This document shows, piece by piece, positions 1 to 10,450 of a stretch of DNA of 64,000 nt. Both the position numbers and the translations under genes were made by a program. Where the stretch lies: the NCBI RefSeq assembly GCF_010093595.1, contig NW_022985439.1:244869-308868 (forward strand). The letters run 5' to 3'. Position 1 is the stretch's first letter. Each line of letters opens with the position of its first letter. The stretch comes from Mytilinidion resinicola. Lineage: Eukaryota; Ascomycota; Dothideomycetes; Mytilinidiales; Mytilinidiaceae. The notes under the pieces are model-generated. The model had not been told where the DNA came from. It saw only the letters and a program-made list of their open reading frames with translations, and made no database searches.

Positions 1-613
1 AAAATCAAAGTCATGCAATGGGTGATTACTGGGCTCGTACTCGACTGAGCTGCGTGGGTTGGAACAATACCGCCAAGTGGAGACATCCTGGTAAGTGCAA
101 CCCACGATTTATCATTGGTATGAAGCTTACTGATGGCTCTTGAAAAGGCCCTTTCGCAGGGAATACCTCTCATCCAATTTTATGGATCAGCAATACCCTA
201 GACACTGTCACGCCTATCAGGAAGTATGATCAGTCCTCGATTTTGCACTCTGAAGAGTGTTAATGCTGTGCAGCGGACAAAAAATGAAAGACCAGTTCCC
301 AGGATCGGTTCTTCTAGAGCAAAACTGTCAAGGTGTATGTCATTCCCCCCAGTTGTTCTGCTTTGTCTTGAGAACAGCTTGTCGCTAATCTCCAAGCTAT
401 ACATAGCACTGCTCTTTCACGGCTCCATCAATATGTACTGCGAAGGCAGTCCGATCTTACTTCCAGACTGGAGCTCTCCCTCCGCCGAATACCCTTTGTG
501 AGGCCGACGTGAAACCGTTCTTTAATGACACACCGCCCTTCCGAACCCTGGAAACGTCAGATGTCGAACTGCTAGATGCCCTGATAGTTGCTTCGAAGAA
601 CTTCATGGATTGA
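1..613 (+). CDS. TAP-like alpha/beta hydrolase, C-terminal part (5' end outside window)
   Basis: Only the 3' end of the gene is present. Exons: <1-90, 148-223, 274-334, 407-613. The introns have donors GTAAGT, GTATGA and GTATGT, branch sites such as CTAAT, and AG acceptors; all phases join correctly. The spliced product contains NTSHPILWISNTLDTVTPIR, then NGQKMKDQFPGSVLLEQNCQ, GHCSF and VRSYFQTGALPPPNTLCEAD. This is the pattern of the TAP-like C-terminal domain of fungal secreted alpha/beta hydrolases and peptidases: an acid residue in the DTVTP loop, the catalytic His in GHC, and a conserved Cys near the end. The upstream catalytic-Ser domain and any signal peptide would lie left of base 1. 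Family assignment is from motif recognition; substrate is unknown. Confidence 0.85.
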
Positions 614-1038
614 ACTGGATGCACCCAAAGTCGCAGGAAGAGGGAGTCAGTGTTTCCAGGCGAGTCTACGATATCCATAATTACAATGGTTGATTCCGTT
701 CATGTTGCTTCTCCTTAGTATTACATGCCTACCCACTCTTCATCAGGCATGTAGCATAGGTTGAATTCCGGGAATTCAGGGCAACGCTCATAGCTTTATT
801 ATCTACCTCCATCTAGTCCACAGTCCCATATCTTGCCGTGGTGGTCCGAAAAACCGCCAAAATGCTTGAACCATAGCTCCAAACGCCTGACTGAAGGTAC
901 AATCTCTAAGTCCGCACAAAGGTATACTAATAGTATTTAGGCACAAGTCCAGATTGCTCACCACATATTACCGCCGTGGCCAAACCCACCGCGACTGCCG
1001 CAATTCTCAGAAGACCGTTCGTCCTCGAAGTGGAATTC
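614..1038. other. Intergenic, no gene seen
   Basis: Convergent spacer between the TAP-like hydrolase (+) and the first 2EXR-like copy (-). No supported exon, RNA or repeat was seen. Confidence 0.5.
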
Positions 1039-2636
1039 TTAATTCCTCAACAATCTCGTCGGCTCCTTGTCGCTTGTGGTGAAATATCGAACAGCTCCGC
1101 TGTCGCAAGGATAGGCGCAATTGCACTTAGGCGGAAGGTCATCCATTGAAGTCGATTCAATAGCCCTCATCTCGTCATCCATGTCGACATATGTCCCTTT
1201 CTTCTGGGCCTCGAGAACGGTCTGCCACTTGGCTTTGATACTGTTCTTGACGTACCATTCTACGTACACTTGCGGGATATGACCCACATACTTCTTCGCG
1301 AACGTCATGATCTAGTTGACTATAGTGTTATGGCAGCCCCCATGTAGCGGCCTTAACGCAAAATTCCAGCCCTTCTCGCGCTGGTCGATACACCACGGGT
1401 CCCTATATTGGCCGTACATTGGGGACGGGAGCTTGATCCCCAGGCGCTGAAGTGTCGGAACGTTGAGGAGGAAATTGCACGCTGGTGGCGGCGACGCAAT
1501 TCTGCCCTCGTCAAGCCAGGGCTGGACGCGGATGCCGAAGAAGTAGATATACTCCATCATCGAGAAGGACAGTCCGATGTGGGTAAAAACATTGGGGATT
1601 AGTACCCGGAGTGTTTTGAGGAGCGGTAGGATATCTGCGTGCGTCTGGTCCGCGAACGAGACGCGACTAAGGAACGCCGCGTCCCTGCACTCCGCATACA
1701 CCTGCTTGCTGACTCGAAGCAGTGCGTAGTTCGGCACATCCACGATGTCTGCACGCCGCGCCGTACCTGCCCACTCCTCAGGCGGCTTATACCCGTATCC
1801 AAGACTTGCAATCCAAATCTCCTCTCCGTCTTCAGTCGCGCGGAAAGAAGCTTCTGAATAGAGACCCACCCCAATCGCCTGCCCGAAAACCGCCAACCTC
1901 AACTCCTTAGGCAGTTCCATGACACGAAACTGCTTCCCATTCCTAGCCCACCACATCGCCTGCTTCTGGAACCCAACATCTCCGACATACTGCTCCGCAT
2001 CCCGGTGGAGCGTTCTAACCCACTCCTGGAAGTTCATCCATACTCTACGGATCTTGACCTCGAGGCGGTCCCCGGCCACGAAGCGGCCAGGACTCGGGTT
2101 GCAGCAAACTAGGATCAGCAACTCATACGGCTCACGATCACCTGCGTGCACACCACCCCAGGGATCCCTTACTCTCCCTTTCTCTCTCTTTCTCTTCCTT
2201 ACGGAGTTGTGTTGCTTCCTTGCTGTCAAGGGAAGGGAGCGCCCTAAGGGGTAGTTCATCTCGTTACTCTATATAGTCTGCCTTTACGGCATCTACAATA
2301 GAGCAGAGTTCACATCAATTTCAACCTGAGTCCAGGCCAGATATCGAATTTCTGCTTGAAGCCGTTGCCGTTTTCCTAGCGGATTGTGACGGCCCGGGAC
2401 AGGAGGCCAGGCTGGGTGGTTTCTACCATGGTGTAGTAGCGAGCATTTTTGCCGTCGCTATCTCGTAGTGCGGGAAGACGACGGGACTCGTCTTGGGTTA
2501 TATTACGGATGTCGATGTGGGCTAGGAACGCTGCTATCGCGTCTTGCCGAAGCTTCTTTAGGACAGACTTTGCGGCGAGGAGGATGGTGTTGGTGTCCTT
2601 AGTGTGTCGGTGTTTTGGTGGTATAGGGCTGCTCAT
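1039..2636 (-). pseudogene. 2EXR/F-box-like family protein, copy 1, disrupted by stops and a MITE
   Basis: First of three tandem paralogues. It begins at the ATG at 2636 and shares with copies 2 and 3 an N-terminal helix-rich segment, the core motif RVMELPKELRLAVFGQA (2EXR/F-box-like LPxELR) and the tail HIPQVYVEWYVKNSIKAKW. Three lesions break it. A TAG at 2376-2378 and another at 1312-1314 each sit where copies 2 and/or 3 have Trp. A 240-bp MITE with a CCAGG duplication lies at 2092-2331. Removing MITE plus one duplication leaves 1,353 nt, an exact multiple of three (451 codons), close to the 439 codons of copy 2. Unlike copies 2 and 3 it lacks both introns, one near DSDGKN and one before PPKC. 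The missing introns suggest an mRNA-derived copy or intron loss by gene conversion. The two Trp-to-TAG changes are G-to-A transitions compatible with RIP. Function of the family is unknown. Confidence 0.85.
2087..2336 (-). mobile_element. MITE family A, copy 1, with CCAGG target duplication
   Basis: The element is 2092-2331 (240 bp). Its ends read ACTCGGGTTG and CAACCTGAGT on the plus strand, a 10-bp imperfect inverted repeat. It is flanked by direct repeats CCAGG at 2087-2091 and 2332-2336. About 30 bp of one end and about 45 bp of the other match the element at 20315-20598, while the interiors differ. No transposase is encoded. It interrupts 2EXR-like copy 1 in frame. Confidence 0.85.
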
Positions 2637-3242
2637 GGTTGAGAGGCTGTTGTGTCTTGAAGAGCGTGACGGTAGAAATAGTGGTGAGAGTGGAACGAGT
2701 GGTGGGTAGGAACGGAAGATTGTTATTAGGACACAGAGTTAGAAAAGGCTTACACAACGTCTTTTCTATAGGCAGCATTTACGCTCTTAGTGAATGTCGT
2801 GCCACGCTGTCCCCGATTGAAGGGGATTTCTCTGGCGTGGCCCGCCAACGCCAACGAGGGTGGCAAAGGGGATGAATGATGGGGAACAAGTGAATATTTG
2901 GGGGCCCGCTTTGCAGAAACCAAACGTAAGAGGAAGTCACATTGAAAGACCGGGTTCAGTCATTGTAATCAACCAGTGAATGTATTCTTATCAGAGTCTG
3001 ATGCTCGCATTTAGGTACCCGCTTGGAACCTTAAGACTTTGTAAAGGCGAGTTGGAATCTCACCAGCTCTAATCGTCATTTTCATCGACTGTGTCCAGGG
3101 TCTCCGATTATCCATCTGCTGAATCAATACCGTCGACATTTCCCTCGCCCTCGCCCTCTACATCCCCGTCGCCATCATGCTCGAGTCCTTGGCAAGTTTC
3201 ATGGTCAACCGGGGCCTCTTCTCCGAAGTTGAAGTTGGGACT
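2637..3242. other. Intergenic, no gene seen
   Basis: Upstream region of copy 1 and downstream region of copy 2. A GA/GC-rich stretch near 3140-3175 was seen, but no supported gene. Confidence 0.4.
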
Positions 3243-4660
3243 CTAGCACTTGGTGGCGCACACGCAGCGCGGAGGTCTATATCCACTGTTAGCACTCCAA
3301 TCCACAGACGAAAGGAACATCTCACTCACAAGTCGGCCCATGGTATGGCCTTGAGAGCCTCTAAGTCGTCGCTAACATTCACGTAGTTCCCCGCTTTCTG
3401 GGTCTTGAAGATGGCATCCCATTTCTCCTTGACACTCGTCTTGATATATCCTTCCAGATGTATATGTTGGATATGCTCGATGGAGCCCTTAGCATAAGTT
3501 ATGATCCAATCCACCAGTATCTTATGACAGGGACTCGGAGGTTGGCCGGCTGCCTGGACGGCATTCTCATTCCAAGGACTGATGGGAAAGCGAAACTTGC
3601 ACAGGTACCGAGGATTACGCTGGAATACTTTCGGAGAAGCGATGTTGATGTCGAGACGGTTCAAGTCCGGAAGATTTGTCTTGGAAAAGACTTTCTGAGC
3701 CCTCGATAGTAGCTCAAGCGCCATCCACGGCTGAACCTGAACTCCGAAGAAAGTAATGTAACCCATCAAACTAAGCGATAGGCCGATGTGTGTTAGAGTG
3801 TTGAATTTTGGGAGCACCTCCTCCTTGATCTGCGAAATTAGTAGATCGGAATTGGGACTCTCTGAAGAGGAAAAACTGAGGCGACTCGCTTCCCAGGCCG
3901 TCTTGGTGGACTCCTCGTTGACAACCTTGTTAACACATAGGAGGGCATGGTTTGGAGCTTTCCTATCATGGTGGAATCCATTTTCGCCAATATAGCCATT
4001 TCCAATTGTCACTATCTTCCGCCCGATACTCTTACGGCGAACCCATTTCAGTCTTGGATAGATGTCTGTGCCAACAGCCTGCTCGTAGATGCATAGGCGA
4101 AGCTCCTTCGGAAGATCCATCAAGCGGAAATGCTTGCCGTTATTAGCCCACCATCGCTGCTGTTCTTTAATGCCACACTTACCGACAAACTCAGTATATT
4201 GAAAGGGAAGTTCCTCGATCCAGCTACTAAAAGCTTCCCATCTGCCATTGGTTTTGGTCTCGATCAGATTGGTGTGGGCATCCCGATCTGCATCGATGTC
4301 GTATCGCGGTTTGTCTCCGGCCGAGTTCCAGCGCACCAAAATGGACCGAGCAAGTTGACCTATTTCTAGGCGCTCCGTGATGATGTACCCTGTTGCGTTC
4401 TTTCCATCGCCTATTTGAAGTTAGCCGTGAGCTAAGATAGGATAATGCGGGCACCTACTTTCCAATCTACTAGAAATTCGACGTTCTTTCTCCGGGGTGA
4501 GATTCCGCGCATATCGATTGGCCACGAACCCTTGAAGAGCCCTAAGGCGCTGCGTCTCGAGGACCCTATTGATGGCGAGGAGGAGGTTGTCCGGTTTCTT
4601 GTCTCGATCGGAGGCGGTCGCGCTATTTGAGTAGTGTGCAGACTCCCTCGTGAGCGGCAT
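3243..4660 (-). CDS. 2EXR/F-box-like family protein, copy 2 (intact)
   Basis: Exons 4459-4660, 3330-4410 and 3243-3276 give 439 codons (438 aa). Introns start GTAGGT and GTGAGT, contain CTAAC, and end ATAG. The product has an N-terminal segment (DNLLLAINRVLETQRLRALQ), a linker containing DGKNATGYIITERLE, then the core RLMDLPKELRLCIYEQAVG, which resembles the LPxELR-x-I signature of fungal 2EXR/F-box-like proteins. A conserved C-terminal block follows (EHIQHIHLEGYIKTSVKEKW), with a short Cys tail PPRCVCATKC. No transmembrane segment or signal peptide is evident. This is the only member of the cluster whose frame is open throughout. The family is probably involved in protein-protein interaction; that is inference from the F-box-like core, and no specific partner can be named. 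Confidence 0.85.
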
Positions 4661-5222
4661 TTTGCGGAGCTAAGAGCTCAGAAAGTTGAAAATTGGTGAG
4701 CTGTAGATGAGTGTCGAAGGAAGTGACTCTGGTAGGTAGGTAAGGAAAGTCGAATAAGTGGGGCATTCATGAAGAAAGCCTTTTTCAGAAAAACAATTCA
4801 ACTCACCTTGGTGAGTGTCTGCCTGCCAGTAAAGTACCACATGCGGCCGTACTGTCGAGCTTACATAAGTAAGAATTTCTACATAGAATCAAACGCTATA
4901 TGGGGAGGATGGTGTGGAAGTAAGTGCTGACAAGTAGTAACTAAGTAGGAGACGAGAAGACGAGTAGCCATGTACGAGAACGAAGAGGCCACGGCTCGTT
5001 AAACCTTTATATAAGATTCTCAGACAACGAAAAGAAAGAGATTAATTTTTTCAGACCGATGGCTAGTGGCTTGTCTATAAATTCGTGAGAACTCGATTTC
5101 TCATGCGCAGGTCGTCGCTATATCGAGCCACGAACACTAATTTGAGGATGTCCAAGTACCAACATGTAATTCTACTCAAAGAGGTTGATATTTAGGGAGC
5201 TCTTGTCAGAGGTCCAGACATG
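4661..5222. other. Intergenic, no gene seen
   Basis: Promoter side of copy 2 and 3' side of copy 3. No supported gene, RNA or delimited repeat. Confidence 0.4.
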
Positions 5223-6839
5223 TCATGTACATTGCTGGCCCTCAGAGGTCATGTCCGCCGCCCCCGCAACTTCCTCGCTGGGGGACATTTCTTGACCCTC
5301 AAATATCAAACATCGAGCATCGTCGCCATACAGCATCCGTACCACAGCCGCCGCCGCTCCGTTTGTCTGAGCCTGGTCTTCGTATTCAAAGAGCTGGCGG
5401 CCATAGCCGTTCCTGCGGCAATCGGTGGTGCACACGCAGTTGAGGGGTCTATATTCGGACGTTAGTAGCAATCTATGAAAATGGATAGTGGTCAACTCAC
5501 CTATCGCTCATCAAAGCGGCGCGAATCGCAAGAAGCTCATCGCTAAGATCGACATAGTTTCCAGTTTTCTGGACCCGGAAGATACCTTCCCACTTTGTCT
5601 TAATGCTCGTTTTGATATAGCCCTCTATGTACACTTGGGGAATATGCTCCACAAACTCTTTAGCGTGGGCGAGGATCCAGTCGGACATTACTTTCTGGCA
5701 GGCAACGGGACCTGAGTTGTCCCGATAGTGCCATGGTTCTATCCGTAAGGTTTTGTAAGGACGGAGGAAGTTGAAGCCAAGATGCTGGAGATTTGGGAGG
5801 TGGTTCCTCGAAAGGAGGGCACCAGCTGGTGCTGGAACCCTGGCATGGTCATACGTCTTTAGGGTGACCATTGAGAAGAAGCTCATATAATCAGACGCCA
5901 TGAATGAGAGGCAGACATGAGTGAGTGTGTTGTACGACAAGATATCCCGAATTCGCGGTATGCAGTGATCAGCCTGCCATACTGACTTGAAGCTCAAACG
6001 ACTGGATTCCCATGCCATCTGGTAGTATTCTGCGAAGACTTGCTTGCACAATCGCATCAGCGCATAGTTAGGGCCATTGACTACATCATTCTTGGAGTCG
6101 TGGATGTAGCCCTCTATATCAGAATATACGTATCCCGGACGAACGTCATCCCAAGGCCTGAATCCGTTTCCCAAAGTAAGCGCATCGGCAGTCTCAGCGC
6201 CTTCTTCGAGATTACGAATCTTAGGATACATATCCATACCATTAGCCTGATCGTAGACACACAGACGAAGCTCTTTCGGAAGTTCCATGAATCGGAAAGG
6301 TTTCTTGCCGTTGCTTGCCCACCATCGGAGTTGCTGGGTGTAGCCGCGCTTCCCTAGGAACTCCTCTTTCTGGAACGGTAATTGTGAGAGCCAATCCACG
6401 AACCGCATCCATCTACTGCGAATCTTAATCTGGATCCGAGTAGCCGTGATGTATCGATCCGGCTCAACCTCAAACCGGGCCCTGTGCGCGTGCCGCTGTC
6501 CCAGCGTATGAGATGGGCTCGAGTGAGGAAACCTGGCTCGAGGCGCTCGGTGATCGTGTACCAGCTGGCATTATCTCCATCTTCTGTATCTAATTAGGCA
6601 CGCGTAAAGATGTGTTAGAACATTGGCGAACCTCTGCGTTGCGTGGGAAGACGAGCCACCTCGTCCTTGGCCACCTTTCGCACTTTGATGCTGGCTACGA
6701 AGGCTTGTAGAAATTGCCGACGTTCGCGCGCTAGGATGCCTTTCAGTGCGAGGAAGAGGTTGTCGGTTTCCTTTCCCTTTCCCTTCTTTTGGTTCCAGTT
6801 CTTGCCGCCACCCGAGGCCAAGGTCTTTGAGGCGGACAT
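5223..6839 (-). pseudogene. 2EXR/F-box-like family protein, copy 3, with 1-nt frameshift
   Basis: Exons 6632-6839, 5501-6589 and 5223-5448, with introns at the same two positions as copy 2 (donor GTTCGC, branch CTAAC, acceptor TTAG; and GTGAGT ... CTAAC ... ATAG). Conserved blocks are WYTITERLEPG, RFMELPKELRLCVYDQANG and EHIPQVYIEGYIKTSIKTKW, followed by NCVCTTDC and an extra tail of about 60 residues not present in copies 1 and 2. The frame that reads IRWDSGTRTG shifts to the frame reading RFEVEPDRY near 6474-6484, beside a GGGCCCGG run. The summed exon length (1,523 nt) is one short of a multiple of three, so a 1-nt deletion is the simplest reading. It could be a real mutation or an assembly error; a cryptic intron there lacks a good branch site and would delete a conserved Arg-Trp. 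Confidence 0.75.
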
Positions 6840-7899
6840 TGTTGATTTCTTGTGGAGAGTTGGCTGTATTCTCAAGTTGTGGTTGTGGGTTGCGAGTGTG
6901 AAGAGGTTATGTAGAAGGAAGGGAGGTATATAGGCAGTTGAAGAGAAAGCTTCCTTCATACATCTGCCGTAGCTGGCTGTGGTGAATATCTGCTGCGCCA
7001 CGGCTCGTTTACAACTACGTAGATGTTCCGACAACAAGCGCGCAGTGTCGATGCTACCTGATGCCATTCAGCGGCGAGATCGATGTGCTGTCTAATGGGG
7101 CACGTCGAGTTTGGGGATTGATCACGTGCTCCTTGGTCCTCTTCGAAGAGAACTTTCGTGTATTAATTGCTTTTGAAATTATTGATGCGACAGAAGTATA
7201 TAAGAACATTAGATACCATGTTTCGCCGAGTGGCTCTGTGGCTAAGTTAAGGTTGCGACTATGCGTGAGCGTGCTTCTCTGAAGAGAAGGGGACCGGTCC
7301 CCATTTTCGAACGCTTCGACATCTCGCAAAACACTCTGAACGATATCTGGAACGTTGTATTCTACATTCTTGACCGCCGTGAATTAAGTGAGATAGTGTA
7401 TGAGCGAAGGACCCGGGAAGATATTTGAGGTAGACGAACTTGGGCTCTCTTGAACAAACATGATCGCATACTAGCAAAGAAATAGTATCAGCGACGAAAA
7501 TGTAAACACCCTTTGGGTCGCTATTAGGTTGAAGAGGGGAAAGGCCCCATGCGCGGCACATGCTCACGGGTAGCTGCGTCAAACGCGTAGCAAGTCGATA
7601 TAGATTCAGTGAGATTTAACGACCAAACAAAGGTATGAGTGGTTCGACTCAGATAGAAGCGAAATGGAAAAGCCACTGAAGGCACGGTTGTCCTCCAATC
7701 GTGATTACGGTATTGATTGATTCTTTACCTTTTTACAGTCATGAGGCGTTTTGTGAAATTGTGCAATGATCCACTTCTTTCATCAGTATACTCCTGAAAC
7801 ATCGTCTCGTAGATCTCTCTCATCTTGCTCTTCTGTTCGAAAACTCTGCCAGATTCCGCGACGCCGCAAAGCCTTGCCAACGGCCCAAATCCCTCTTCT
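6840..7899. other. Intergenic, no gene seen
   Basis: Upstream of copy 3 and 3' of the small membrane protein. Short open frames here do not show domain features or splice continuity. Confidence 0.4.
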
Positions 7900-8450
7900 T
7901 CAAGCCTTTTTCCAGCCAAAGGCACCCTCAAACATCGCGGGTATATACAGCGCACACCAAACCGCCCATCCAAACCCCACGAGTATAATCAGACACCCCG
8001 CCCATCGCGGCAGCAGTTCCTCCTCAGGCCTTGCACGATACCCCCGGCCGGCCAACGGCAGGAGAGGCAAGCGGACTTGCGATTCCACCTCTACCGGAGA
8101 CACATCGCTTTCGGAGGATTCGAGCTCGTCCTCGAATAACAACGGTTCGTCGAAGCCGCTGTCTTGGTGTAGAGGTGGATGATGACGCGGCTCGTGGGGT
8201 TTCTACAATAAAGCGACGGCGGGTCTCTCGTTAGCAGGGTCCACTGTTCCTAGCTTGGTGGAGAACTCACGGAACCATCGTCCATTCCGCCATCTACTAC
8301 CTTTGGACCTCGCGGAATTTGAGGTTTGAAGGCTCTGGAGGGCAGATCTAGCCAGCGATCGTATTTTGGACGCTGGAACGTGCAGGTGTCGCCGAGGGCA
8401 TTCTGTCGATTTGAGGTTGCCGCGAAACCCCGCTGCGCCTCAATATGCAT
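7900..8450 (-). CDS. Small single-pass membrane protein, unknown function
   Basis: Two exons, 8271-8450 and 7900-8202, are joined across a 68-bp intron (donor GTGAGT, branch GCTAAC, acceptor TTGTAG). The product is 160 aa. The N-terminal half is polar and basic (RPKYDRWLDLPSRAF). An acidic stretch follows (FEDELESSESDVSPVEVE), then a single hydrophobic segment near the C-terminus, WAGCLIILVGFGWAVWCALY, and a short tail ending GWKKA. No signal peptide is seen, so it is probably a tail-proximal anchor with most of the protein on the cytosolic side. Start choice: first ATG of the open exon. I do not recognise the family. Confidence 0.6.
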
Positions 8451-9128
8451 GGGATGGGATGGAAGGGTTGTGATTGGTTCGAAATTTGGATTCTCGTCCG
8501 GCCTATCAAATCACTGGAATTATGGAAACTTGTAAGATTTCAATTTTGAAATCGAATACCCATTCGATTGTGAAGGTGAAGTGTCCGACACATTAAAGCT
8601 CAGTAGATGAAACTTCCTCTTTCAAAACAGAAGCACTATTGGGAGCATTAGTAGACACACACTTTCCCTGTGTAGTAGAGGTGCTATTCAACATATCAAC
8701 AAAAGAAGTACAGAGGATTTTAGAAGTCGAAGTTAGAAAAGACATGTGCGATGCATTTATAGGGCAGAGGAAAATGACATGCCGTAGTGCCATGGTAGAA
8801 AGGAGAGGACACGACGTACAGCCACAAAACCCGAGCCAATAGAAAGGCGTAGCATATCACCTTCCGTGGGGCGGATAAAATTGACAGGGTGGACGGAAGG
8901 TAGTAGCCCAGCTAGATCGTTGGGTGTTCAGCGGGAGCACTTATGAAGTCTGAGAACGTAATTGGAACGTTGTAGAATGTCATGAACTCGATGATCGCTA
9001 ATAATCGAAATTAGACCGTCAAAGACAACAAGAAGATATCATATACCTACCTTTTCCATTGCTCCTATGCCGCTGAATATATTTAAACAATCCCTGTCGA
9101 ATCCAAAGAAAAGTCCTTCAATCAAGTT
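8451..9128. other. Intergenic, AT-rich, no gene seen
   Basis: AT-rich spacer between the membrane protein (minus, starting at 8450) and the 3' end of the rhodopsin-type gene. No supported gene. Confidence 0.4.
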
Positions 9129-10450
9129 CTACGCCCCCCACGCCATTGAACTCGACCCTAAACCCCTCTGCCGCTCAACCTCCCGATCCCGACGCTCACT
9201 CCCCGCGATCTGCGTTCTCTGCACACTGACGTCCTGGCTCTTGTAGATCCCTGGATTACCATTTCGAGTAGTAAGCTCGACCTGACTATCGCCGCCATCG
9301 CTAAGCCGTTCCATCCTATCCACATCCTTGCCCCTCTGCGTGCGGCCATCGCCACGCGATGCGAACGTCGAGAGTCCAGACTTCGGTAGCACAGAGTTGA
9401 AAATGCGAGTAATTCGGTTCGAGGAGGATTTCGAATCGAAGGAGGTGGAGAGCTCGCCAGCGCGGCGAAGGAGGGGGCGGAGCGCTGGCAGTCAGGCTAC
9501 CATAATTGAGGTGGTGATTTCGGACATGGCCCACACGTCTGGGAGGGTTTAGAATGGTGACTGTGCGTTAGGGATCATTAACAAATCGAATTGAAGTTGT
9601 TAGAGTAAATGATTGTGGTGAAGCAAGCAATGTTAACTGCGATAGTGATGATCCCAAGAGCGAAGGTAAAGATGAGGCCGTAGAGTTGCCGTTTCTTTAA
9701 TTTGAGGTGTCTGATGAGGTGGAACGGGAGAGCGAAGACTAGAAGCGCGCAGTTGTTAGCGGCGACTTTTTTGATGCTCATGGAGGTCAGTGTTACTCAC
9801 TAAATACATCGGAGATGAAGTTGAGTGACCAGTCCAAGTGGAATAGGGGTATTGAATTGAAGGACAAACAGGCGCCCTCTTCCAATGACCAGTTCGAAGC
9901 TACATTTCCTCCGCACCAAAACGTATCTGCAAGGCATGTAAGTAGACAAGACGCAGCGACGAATCCAGTCACGACCCAAAACACCTGTCGCAGTTTCGGC
10001 ATCGTGTTTGGGAACAGCCTCGTGTATAGCGCAAGTATGGAGAATTTGGGGAAGTAGATGCATTTGTCGTAGAAATAGTTTCCAGCAAAAGCGATCTAGG
10101 TACGCTGGGCATTAGCATACCGAAAAGCAAGCTTAGAAAGAGCTGCTATACTTTTGCGAGTTTGACGATCTTCTTCGGATCCTCGATATCCGCACCACTC
10201 AATCCGCCCAGCTGGTAAGTCATCGTATCGGTGATGACCAGCGTGAGGGAAAATAGGCAAGAGATCAAGAGGAATGCATCTGACACTACTAAGCTCTTTT
10301 GCTGTTGAGGGAGCCGAACAACCATGCGTGTGGCGACGAAAATGTACGAAATTCCGAGCAACGACCATTCGGTCGCCTACAACTGGATCAAAATTGAAAA
10401 AACAGAAGCAATGACTTGCATACCATGACAGACGCCCCTGTGACCCCCAT
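9129..10450 (-). CDS. Fungal rhodopsin-domain (PTH11-like) integral membrane protein
   Basis: Five exons (10424-10450, 10152-10376, 9801-10095, 9583-9738, 9129-9538) total 1,113 nt, 370 aa, with correct phase at every joint. Introns carry GTATGC/GTATAG/GTGAGT/GTTAAT donors and CTAAC/CTAAT branch sites. The product has about seven hydrophobic segments. Family landmarks in order: an N-terminal helix around EWSLLGISYIFVATRMVVR; SDAFLLIS before the second helix; KCIYFPKFSILALYTRLFP; a Cys/Trp-rich loop (DTFWCGG ... LEEGACLSF); SLNFISDVFIFALPFHLIRHL before the lysine-rich loop; and the signature SEITTSIMVACLPALRPLL. A hydrophilic tail of about 110 residues follows. This matches the fungal rhodopsin domain (Pfam Fung_rhodopsin), a family of putative receptors. 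Ligand unknown. Confidence 0.85.

Noticed and set aside
6470..6545. Extra intron explaining the copy 3 frame change
   Set aside because: Candidate GT-AG pairs would remove the conserved Arg-Trp shared with copy 2 and lack a branch site; a 1-nt deletion fits the total length exactly.
7620..7660. Possible tRNA T-loop (GGTTCGACTC)
   Set aside because: No matching acceptor stem, anticodon arm or D-loop could be folded around it.
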